Source: Pascua guehoae (Eukaryota > Basidiomycota > Tremellomycetes > Trichosporonales > Trichosporonaceae). From it: a stretch of 64,000 nt of DNA. Shown here piece after piece: positions 56,444-64,000 of this stretch. The notes beneath the pieces are model-generated. The model made no database searches, was not told the origin of the DNA, and worked only from the letters and a program-made list of their open reading frames with translations. Every line of letters begins with the position of its first letter. The stretch's first letter is position 1. Where the stretch lies: positions 419,150 through 483,149 of the forward strand of contig BCJX01000005.1 of NCBI GenBank assembly GCA_001600415.1. Direction: 5' to 3'. The position numbers and the translations under genes are program-made.

Positions 56444-57408
56444 GGCGGATGGGGGGGGNNNNNNNNNNNNNNNNNNNNNNNNNNNNNNNNNNNNNNNNNN
56501 NNNNNNNNNNNNNNNNNNNNNNNNNNNNNNNNNNNNNNNNNNNNNNNNCGGGGGTGGGGTGGAGATGGAGCAATGGGATGGAGACGGGCTCGCAAGCGTG
56601 CGCGCGGGAGTGGAAAGAGTGGTAGCCGGCGCGTCTGGCTAAAAGTGTCGGTCGGTTCTGGCCGTTGCCCTACTGTTGCGGTTATGAAAGTGAAAGTGAT
56701 GCAAGTCGCGAAGATGTAGAAGTGTAGCAAGTAGTGGAGCCAGTAGTGTGGACAACTCGACAACGGGTAAACTTTTAGGACAGCAACCGTGGCGTCGTGG
56801 TCGTCGCCGTCACTGGATTGTTTGGGTGTGGAAGTGTCGCGGGCAGAGCGGGGACGTCAAGTGGAGCTAGTGGGTAATGACGAAACAAAAGTGTGCGCTC
56901 TGTCAGATGGATGGATGGTTTCCGTGTCGGGTAGACCATCCAGCAGTCGCCGGTGGCGCGCGTGGAGTACACCCACCCGGGCGTGGGGATTATTTTTCCA
57001 GTTGCCGCGTGCGCACGGGCGTGGTCGGGTCCGGGTTTGTGCAATTCCACGGCAGTGGTACGACGCCGCGGGCGAATCGGGACGGGTGTAATGCACGACT
57101 TGAGACACGACCAAACCACCAAGTTCAGAGCGGGGTCCGGGCTGGATGAGACGCGGTGGCTATGTCTTGCGTGATGCAGATGCTGCCTAGGCTGACGTTT
57201 ATGAAGAGTGGGTCGATGCATTGGTGTCGATGCATTGGTGCAAGTGGTTGATCTTTGATGGGTTGGAACTGTTGGTTATCCCGGTGACCTGGGGGGAGAG
57301 CTGCAACCCGGCGGAAGGAGGACACAGAGGCGAGACAAGACGGATTGGACTAGGCACTCACCGATCGAATATATTCGCTGAGGCATTGTTAGTTTGTATA
57401 ACTACAAA
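56444..57408. other. Intergenic with a 90-base assembly gap
   Basis: Ns fill 56459-56548, flanked by G runs on both sides, so an unresolved G-rich repeat is likely. The remainder shows no gene. Confidence 0.7.
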
Positions 57409-57507
57409 TCTTCGCTAGTATATCGGTTAGTATAATCGCCTCTCAATTAGGGAGACCTTTCAATTGAAAGATCGCGATAGAGCAGGGTTCGACTCCCTGG
57501 CGGAGAA
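57409..57507 (+). tRNA. trnE-CUC: tRNA-Glu(CUC), second copy, with a 27-nt intron
   Basis: Acceptor TCTTCGC/GCGGAGA, anticodon stem ATCGC/GCGAT, loop CTCTCA + C (CUC), T arm CAGGG-TTCGACT-CCCTG. The intron 57446-57472 contains the perfect palindrome CTTTCAATTGAAAG. A CTTTTT terminator begins about 4 bases after the discriminator. Exonic sequence agrees with the minus-strand copy at 19280-19377. Confidence 0.94.
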
Positions 57508-57559
57508 TTCCTTTTTGCCCCGTGTCACCACTGGTGGCACACTGGTGTTTCTTTCCACC

Positions 57560-57650
57560 TCGTCTCTCGCACCGCACCTCTTCTCTCGCACCGCACCTCT
57601 TCTCTCGCACCGCACCTCTTCTCTCGCACCGCACCTCTTCTCTCGCTTGG
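57560..57650. repeat. 18-bp tandem repeat downstream of tRNA-Glu
   Basis: About five copies of an 18-bp unit CTCTCGCACCGCACCTCT with almost no divergence, which suggests recent expansion. 18 is a multiple of 3, so it gives spurious open frames on both strands. Confidence 0.92.
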
Positions 57651-57808
57651 GGCAAGGCCGCCACCGCGACGGCGTGTTGCCTCGCGGCCACTGGGCACCC
57701 AATGGACCTCCCTATGCATAGTCTCACAACACGCGTCCGTCTGCCTCGATGGCGCGTGGTTATTACTCCGTCCCCCCAATCAACAATACTACAAATGCAC
57801 AACCAAAA

Positions 57809-60099
57809 CTACCGCGCTTGTCTCCGAGCGGCCCACTGGAGCGCGAGGGCCAACAACTCTTCGTGGTCCGAGTCTGGAAACGTATTCTGAAAGTGCATAT
57901 ACCATGCGTGGTACGCACACTCGTGGGTGCCCTCGCGCAGGCCGCCGCCGATGCACGCCACATGGTCCCTCGCCTTGGCCATGGCGTCCTCGAGGGACAG
58001 ATCTGGGTTGAGCTGCTTGAAGGAAACGGCCGTGGACTGGACGAGCCCTTCCCTCTCGTACGCCAATCCTTCCCTCACGTACGCGAGGCCTTCGTTCTGG
58101 CGTGCAACCTCTTCCTTCCGCAGCTCCAGCTCTTCCCGCCGGAGCTCCAGCTCGAGGTCTTTCTGTCGCTCGGCTCTCCGGGCAGCCTCGATCTGGGCCT
58201 TTAGGAGCTGTTCGATCGCTGCTGTGCCTGCCATCCGCTGCACGTTTGTAAAGTCGAGGCGAGGCAGTTTCGCTGGCCGGTCGGCTTCGACCGTCGATGG
58301 TGTACCATCCAGTCGACTCTGGTGTGGGAAGAAGATCGAGGGGTTGGCAGTCCACGTCTCCTCCAGCGGGCTCGTCTTCTTCCGAAGGCGTTGTCATCTT
58401 GCGCTTGGTCCCCCGGCGACGGCTGGATGTGTCCAAGAAGGATGGGTCCGAGGAAGATGTGTCCGAGGATGTGTCCGAAAGGAATGCGTCCGAGCGGGAT
58501 GCGTCCGACGGGGATGTGTCCGAGCGGAATGCGTCCGAGGGGCCGCTGGAGGGTGTGCGCGATTGCCCCAAGAGTGTCGGTGGTGGTCTAGCGACAGAGA
58601 AGTCTGGTCGCGACACAGGGCGCGTTGACGGCCCCTCTTTGTGAGACTTGACAACGCGCCAGTTTGCAGGGGTGGAGATTGGGCTCGATGGCTCTGGGGC
58701 AAGCCGGTGCCGCGACGGCCCTGGGGTAGAGTGTACCTGGGACAGTCGCGGGGTGGCGGAGAGGGGTGTCGGGTTCAGGCTTGACTGCGTCTTCTTGGAG
58801 TTGTTCGGCCTCGTACCCGTCGGCGTTGCGTCCATGCTTGACTGCGTGGAGTTGTTCGGCCTCATGTGCGACGGTCGTGAGGTGGAAGAGGCGGGCGTGG
58901 GGTACGGCGCGTTGTTCGGCCTCGTACCCATCGGCCCTGTGTCCAGACTCAACTGGGTGCTCTTGGAGTTTGTGGGCGTGCTCTTCTCCCTCGCTCCCCC
59001 GCGAGCGTTTGTCCTGTCGGTAGAGTTCGCATTGTCGTCGAGGGCCGCCGCGGCGCCAACACCGCGAGATCGGTTGTCTGGGGACTGCTGGGAAAACGCC
59101 ACAGACTTGACCTTGTTTGCCGCTGCGGTTGCAGCTGTTGCCCGCGCCGCAGATGCTGCCTGCGCTGCCGCTGCAGGTGGTGGCTTTGCACAGCTTGGCC
59201 GTGCACTGGTCTTGAAGCCGCCCGTGGCAAGGTGGCCATTCAAGGGTGTCGCTGGGGGTTTCTCGAACCAGAAAGTTGTTGGCGGCTTCTCTTTGCCATT
59301 CGAAGTCGCTGTCGGCTTCTCCTTGCCATTCGACGTCGCTGGCGGCTGCTCCTTGCCATTCGACGTCGCTGCCGGCTTCTCCTTGTCATTCGACGTCGCT
59401 GCCGGCTTCTCCTTGCCAACCGAAGTCGCTGCCGGCTTCTCCTTCTCCTGCACGATCCAAGGATTGAAATAGGCCACCATGGATGCCACATCACACAAGG
59501 TGCCAGGCTCGTACGTTACAGCACCAAAGATGGCTGCACAGCGCTGATAATCTGGACAAGTCCTTTCGAGTTCGTCATCGAGGTCGGTAATGACCCTAAT
59601 TCGCCCTCTTCGTCGGTATACCTCGTCCTTCCTGCGTCGACCATTTCTGCAATGGCATTCGCATAGCGCCATCGGTCAAACATGTCCACGATCTGTTGGA
59701 TAAGATAAGAAACTGATGCCAACCCTAGACTCACCCTTTTCCTCACGGCATGCAACGACCTGACCGTTGGACACTGCTGGTCATACATCCACTGCGAAAT
59801 CTTGGCCGCATCGTCGCCACGGATCGTGTAGGAATGCTTGCTTTTGACAAGGAAGCGGGCAGAACCTTCCTGTTCCAAGTTTCTGAGCAGTAGCTCGATG
59901 CTGCTTGGCCGGATGTCGTCGCCGTCGTCTTCCCAGCGTGTCCTCCTGTTCTGGACCCAGAAGTCGCGACCCTCTACCATGTCGACCTCGGTCGTTCGCG
60001 TGGCCGTGGCGGGTCGTGCGCGCTAGAGAATCAGAAACTGATGCGTGTAATTGCGCGACGACGTACCGTTGGTTTTTTCTTCTGTAATGTCGGGGCCAT
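57809..60099 (-). CDS. Low-complexity protein gene with unresolved frame changes
   Basis: The first exons are clear on the minus strand: 60099-60067, 60022-59735, then from 59692. They encode MAPTLQKKKPT and a charged, ordered segment (FWVQNRRTRWEDDGDD, IELLLRNLEQEGSARFLVKS, SQWMYDQQCPTVRSLHAVRK, IVDMFDRWRYANAIAEMVDA). Coding sense then moves to a second frame (about 59600-58300) holding six tandem decapeptides like GKEKPAATSN, Ser/Thr/Pro-rich sequence and SD-x(2,3) repeats. It moves to a third frame (about 58235-57809) with a coiled coil (ERQKDLELELRREELELRKE) and a tail ending WAARRQAR. I could not find introns with good borders that join these frames, so either splicing is unusual, the assembly has indels, or the gene is decaying. 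The layout recalls transposon-derived or Myb/SANT-like fungal proteins with Glu-Leu coiled coils; that is a guess. Confidence 0.4.
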
Positions 60100-61118
60100 T
60101 GTCGCTGGTATAGTTTGGCTGTTCGAGTTGAACAAAAGAGGTCATTGACGCGCACGGGCGTCATGAAACGAGTTGACAGATAAGTACAGACTAAGTACGG
60201 TAGTAGTCATTTTGGGCGACTGAAAGTGGAGGTGGATATTACGTAAGGGGGGTTATTGCTCCTAGCCACCTCGCCGCTTGCGGAGCTCGCTGGGGAGCAT
60301 CGAGTAGCTAGCTAGTAGCTAGTAGCTAGCAGCTGCTGGGTGATGCTTGTTCTGGTTGTTGTACTTGTGCTTGCTGGCAGCTTGGACGGGGTTTATTCTG
60401 GGATGAAAGAAACAGAATGCAGATCCATGTCAAACTTGCCACCCTGTTGCCTGTGGCTCGTTTCACCCGTGACGTCAGGGGGGGAGGCATGCGACATCCC
60501 CCACCCCCCACCGGCCACCTCGTCTCAACATTTGTGCAACGCAACATGCTCTTCTACCCCTCTCGCCCTCTCAATCTCCTCGATACTTGCATACCCCGCT
60601 GAGATACGATATCTGGTCGCCACTGACCTTGACACCGTTGCCATGGGCCTCGGCATCCTTCCGCGTCGTCGTCCTGCGGCCCCTTGCTGCTCCCGTCAGA
60701 GGCTCCCCACCAGGTCTCTGTGACACAGCTGCTGGCAACTGTGGCTAGTCACTGCGACACGACGCCCACCTGTGCGACGCAGCCGGCCTTTGTGTGCACG
60801 ATAAAGCAGGGATACCCGGTCGTCGCGGTCGCGTTGGCCCGATACATGAAGCAGCTGACGATGGTCAGCCTTGCCACTCACGTCGTTGACCAGATATAAC
60901 CTCCAACGTTCACACTACTTACCCACCTTTGCACCATCTTCACGTTTACCTCACCGGTACGATCTTTACCCACACGTGCACGACCTTTACGCCCACCAGC
61001 ACGATCTTTACGCCCGCCTACAGGACCACCCTTCCAGAACAGCTTGCACGCCTTCGACACTGGCCCGGCTCTGCCCACATCGACTCTACCCGCTCCACAC
61101 TGACTCACACGCCCGACC
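60100..61118. other. Intergenic, no gene recognised
   Basis: A TAGCTAGCTAGTAGCTAGTAGC repeat sits at about 60304-60330. The 60950-61030 region has a short repeat of CACGATCTTTACGCCC type. These lie upstream of the single-exon gene. Confidence 0.55.
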
Positions 61119-62342
61119 ATGAGCATGGTTGATAAAAACGCAGCGGGGAGCGAGAGCCCGCGCGAGAGCCAGAGCCAGAGCCAAACCCCCATCATTGTGG
61201 GATTCACGCCACCCCCGCGCGTCCCCAAGCGCTCGTCGACGGCGCCACTGCCGCGCCGCCCGCGGTCACGATCCCGCTCGCACGCGCGCTCGCACTCGCG
61301 CTCGACGTCCATCCCAAAGATGGACGCCTCGTGGGTCCGCCCATCCCCGTCTCGACCCGCGACCAAGCCGCCCGCACCGGCCGCACCGTCAAAGGCCAAA
61401 CTCGTCCCTGGGGTGCTCCGCCGTCTGTCTCTCCCGCTCTCACCGCTGCCCGGCCGCGTCTCGCCGCCGGCGCTGCCGCACACCCACGTGCTGGTGCACA
61501 TTGACAAGGCCGGGGTGCTCTACCTCCTCACGCCGCGGGGGTCACGCGCGCCGGGCCGCGCCCTCCCAGGCTTGGGACCACTGACGCCCGCCTCCCGCAA
61601 AGCCGACATTGCACGCGCGGCCGCGGCACTGTCGAGCCTGCGCATCCTGGATATCGAAGACGAGCATCGCGACCGGTACCCGCGCGGGAGCTATGCGCGG
61701 GCGGGGCTCGCGCGCCTCCCCCCCGCCGTGACGGTGAGGCAGATATCGGGCCGCGCGCCGACGTACCCCGTCTCGGCCGAGCGGGCCGTCACGTTCCACC
61801 ACGTGCGTGCGGTGCCGACGCGGATATTCGTCGACAATGTCCGCGCGTGCCACACGCGCGTCGTCCATGTCGAGTACGACCCGAGCATGGAACAGGTCGG
61901 GCCGCCGGAAGTGTGCGCTGGCGCGACCGTCGGTCGGCCGGGGTTACATACAGCGTACGACGAGGTCGTCGTCATATTCACCCCCACACCCTCGCCCGCG
62001 TCTACCCCCACCTCCACTCCCACCTCCACACCCCAGTTCCACTGGCCCCACCCCGCGCCCGAGACGGGCATGCTCCACGGCCTCGTCCACTACCTCGCCT
62101 CCCACAGCGGCACAAAGTACACCCTCGTCGGCATACGGTCCATCCCGCACCACCTCCTCAACGCCCCGCCCCACCGCCCGCGCGAGAAACACGTCCTCGA
62201 CGCAGTGTGCCGCCGCATCGACCCGGGGACCAACCCCCACGCGACAATCACGTTCAGCTCGCACGAGGCGTACCGCGCCCGCGTGGGCGGGGAGCAGTAT
62301 GCGATCGAGACGGACCAGAATGCCGCCTTTGAGGGCGAGTGA
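61119..62342 (+). CDS. Unrecognised 407-residue protein, single exon
   Basis: One uninterrupted frame from ATG (a second ATG two codons later is equally possible) to TGA. The first ~110 residues are basic and disordered with a Ser-Arg-rich run (RSRSRSHARSHSRSTS). An ordered part then begins: LPHTHVLVHIDKAGVLYLLT, ASRKADIARAAAALSSLRIL, RAVTFHHVRAVPTRIFVDNV, HTRVVHVEYDPSMEQ, YDEVVVIFTPTPSPASTPTS, GMLHGLVHYLASHSGTKYTL, VGIRSIPHHLL, ATITFSSHEAYRARVGGEQY. No membrane segment, signal peptide or known catalytic motif was identified. Alternating hydrophobic strands and helices suggest a folded domain. Similar single-exon, lineage-restricted proteins are common in basidiomycete yeasts, but I cannot name a family. 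Codon use is strongly GC-biased, like its neighbours, which supports it being a gene. Confidence 0.6.
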   Translation: MSMVDKNAAGSESPRESQSQSQTPIIVGFTPPPRVPKRSSTAPLPRRPRSRSRSHARSHSRSTSIPKMDASWVRPSPSRPATKPPAPAAPSKAKLVPGVLRRLSLPLSPLPGRVSPPALPHTHVLVHIDKAGVLYLLTPRGSRAPGRALPGLGPLTPASRKADIARAAAALSSLRILDIEDEHRDRYPRGSYARAGLARLPPAVTVRQISGRAPTYPVSAERAVTFHHVRAVPTRIFVDNVRACHTRVVHVEYDPSMEQVGPPEVCAGATVGRPGLHTAYDEVVVIFTPTPSPASTPTSTPTSTPQFHWPHPAPETGMLHGLVHYLASHSGTKYTLVGIRSIPHHLLNAPPHRPREKHVLDAVCRRIDPGTNPHATITFSSHEAYRARVGGEQYAIETDQNAAFEGE

Positions 62343-62362
62343 GGCGGGGGTTGGGGCGGACA

Positions 62363-62388
62363 ACACCGGCCCCCCGGGGGGCCGGTGT
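62363..62388. repeat. 26-bp perfect palindrome just after the stop codon
   Basis: Thirteen bases (ACACCGGCCCCCC) are followed directly by their exact reverse complement, 20 bp after the TGA of the preceding gene. It could form a very stable hairpin in RNA or a cruciform in DNA. Confidence 0.9.
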
Positions 62389-62670
62389 ACAACGAGTCTG
62401 TTTGGTGTGTGTGGTTTGCTCCAAGAGGTGACACTACGACCACCGCCCGCCGCCTAGGGGGGGGGGGAGGGTGGGGTCGGGCAACAACGAGTCTGGCATC
62501 GCTGTATCTTTGAGCTCTCTGAAGGGGTCAAATAGTCAAGACATGGCACTCACCGACGGGCCGACCCGACCACCAACGAGTCTGTTTAGAAGGTACCCAC
62601 CGGCCCGCCGTACGGGGAGGGGTCCGGCGGCGGGCCACCAACAAGTCTGTTTAGGAGGTAGCAACCGGCC
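62389..62670. repeat. Degenerate repeat with AACGAGTCTGTTTAG core
   Basis: The core AAC(G/A)AGTCTGTTT(A/G)G follows GGCC/CCGG-rich blocks near 62391, 62573 and 62639, with a partial copy near 62484. Two copies continue as AGGTA(C/G)C.ACCGGCCC. This looks like a decayed family of the same unit as the palindrome. Confidence 0.7.
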
Positions 62671-63269
62671 CCCCGTAGTGGCTCATACAACCTGCTCTCA
62701 CAAGTAGCTTTGGCCCCCGTATTCCGGTGGACTGCCGGTCGTGACGCCCACGTACCAACTCATGCAGGCCGCTATTATGGCATTGGACTAGGTTATAACC
62801 TTGGTTGCCCTCCTTGCATGCCATTGTATATCTTAAGATGAACCCGGCCAAGAGTGGCACTGTATGTGTAAGACGAGAATGCCACAAGTGGCCGCCAATT
62901 GTGTCCTCTCGCGGCGCAAGCTACCCCCCCTCCCTGCCCTGCCCTAGCGCCCTGCAAGCATTGAGGCTCCGCCCCTCTGTGTGCGTGTTTCTCAGTCACC
63001 TCCCAAGCCCACTGGTTGTCTCTAAACGGTTTGTCTGAGGTACAATCCTGTCAGACTCGGAGCGGCTGCGATCAAGCCCGGTCCCACCTGGCAGCCAGGC
63101 CGCGGCAAGCCTCACGCGCCGCCGAAGCCAACCCTCATGGCCCACATCGCTCGCCGGAACCGTCTTGAAAAGCTCCAGAGTCAGACGCCAGGATGTGAGG
63201 ATACGCGATTTGCCCGCCGCACGTGTGCTAGACTCGAGTGATGTCTGCCGTCGCGTCTGGCTCATGAAG
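62671..63269. other. Spacer before the satellite, no gene recognised
   Basis: No coding support or clear repeat structure. Confidence 0.55.
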
Positions 63270-63299
63270 TGGTCTTTGGGATTCTGGACTTTGCGGTGG

Positions 63300-64000
63300 G
63301 AGGGCGTACCTGTTCCTCTTGTCGGGACATTCTGAACTGGCCACTCTTTGGCCTCATTCTGGACTTTCCTGTGAGTGGACCGCGGTCACGCCTGTTACTC
63401 TTGTCTGGGTCGGTGGACATTCTGAACTTGCCACTCTTTGGCCTCATTCCGAACGTTCCAGTGGCTGAACCGCGGTCCCACCTGTTATTCTTGTTTCTGG
63501 TCGGCGGACACTCTGAGTTTGCCACTCTTTGGCCTCATTCTGAACCTCCAGTGACTGAACACAGTCACACCTGTTATTCTTGTTTCTGGTCGGTGGACAC
63601 TCTGAGCTTGCCACTCTTCGGCCTCATTCCGAACGTTCCAGTGGGTGAATCGCGGTCACTCCTGTTATTATTGTTTCTGGGTCGGTGGACATTCTCGTGA
63701 ACTGGCGTAAACTGGCCACTCTTTGTGGCCTCATTCTCCAAGGTTTCCTGGGACTGAACCGCGTTCACACCTGTTATTCTTGATTCTGGTCGGTGGACAC
63801 TCTGAGTTTGCCACTCTTTACGGCCTCATTCTGGACTTTCAGTGACTGAACCGCGGTCACACCTGTTATTCTTGTTTCTGGTCGGCGGACACTCTGAGTT
63901 TGCCACTCTTTACGGTTCCTGTGAGTGGACCGCGTTCACTCCTGTTACTCTTGTCTGGGTCGGTGGACATGCTCGTGAACTTGCCACTCTTGGGCCTCAT
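63300..64000. repeat. ~90-bp satellite array running off the right edge
   Basis: A unit containing GGTCGGTGGACA.TCTGA, CCACTCTTTGGCCTCATTC, TGAACCGCGGTCACACC and TGTTATTCTTGTTTCTGG repeats at least eight times. The CCACTCTTTGG anchor falls near 63341, 63431, 63522, 63611, 63715, 63811, 63902 and 63984, giving spacings of 82-104 bp, mostly 89-91. Several units have small insertions or deletions. The array is open at the window end. A 90-bp period keeps one frame open (63269-63700), which I do not regard as a gene. Confidence 0.95.

Noticed and set aside
59489..59602. A 26-nt intron (near 59580-59605 on the minus strand) that would join frames 1 and 2 of the low-complexity gene
   Set aside because: It would restore frame, but 26 nt is below the size of any intron seen here (minimum 37), so I did not use it.
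63269..63700. 143-codon frame across the right-edge satellite
   Set aside because: It stays open because the unit is about 90 bp (30 codons); the peptide is the repeat translated.

Overview
The window looks like nuclear DNA of a GC-rich basidiomycete yeast, most likely a Tremellomycete (Trichosporonales or Cryptococcus relatives). Reasons: almost every gene is interrupted by short GT-AG introns (mostly 37-120 nt) with a CTGAC-type branch site close to the 3' splice site; all five tRNA genes have an intron after position 37; and the gene set is that of an ordinary fungal chromosome arm. There is no operon, CRISPR array, rRNA or virus. I rebuilt gene models by hand from splice signals. For every gene called with good confidence the exon lengths add to a whole number of codons and the phases agree at each junction.

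Layout. 1-2697: no gene, three long homopolymer tracts. 2698-8227: NRPS-like adenylate-forming reductase (+), then a convergent mitochondrial pyruvate dehydrogenase kinase (-) with a 12-nt microexon. 8228-19768: tRNA-Ser(GCU), nitrilase (-), a 4-kb gene-poor gap, a Dal5-type MFS permease (+), a Tc1/mariner-like MITE, tRNA-Glu(CUC) (-), tRNA-Arg(ACG). 20253-25763: a Ten1-like OB-fold gene and a Mis12-like kinetochore gene, divergent 231 bp apart; tRNA-Lys(CUU); an SGNH-hydrolase-like type II membrane protein. 26829-32640: an eight-exon gene for an unrecognised 124-residue protein, a monocarboxylate-type MFS transporter, and a hexanucleotide array. 33409-44316: nuclear FKBP, ARPC4, RPN8, DNAJC3-like ER co-chaperone, cyanase. 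44317-56443: a 3-kb gene-poor stretch, a VHS/GAT adaptor-like protein, a coilin homologue, and a DUF1279/FAM210-like mitochondrial protein. 56444-64000: second tRNA-Glu(CUC), a low-complexity gene with unresolved frame changes, an unrecognised single-exon ORF, and a satellite with a ~90-bp unit that runs off the right edge.

Most genes are unrelated housekeeping loci. One loose theme is nitrogen scavenging: a nitrilase with the Glu-Lys-Cys triad, a Dal5-family permease 4 kb away, and a cyanase 25 kb further on. Another is chromosome-end and kinetochore biology, with the Ten1-like and Mis12-like genes sharing a 231-bp intergenic promoter. I found no novel defence or mobile system. The most notable structures are the microexons and intron-dense small gene, a copy of the Mis12 gene 3' end inside an intron 9 kb away, the MITE, and several introns swollen by tandem repeats.
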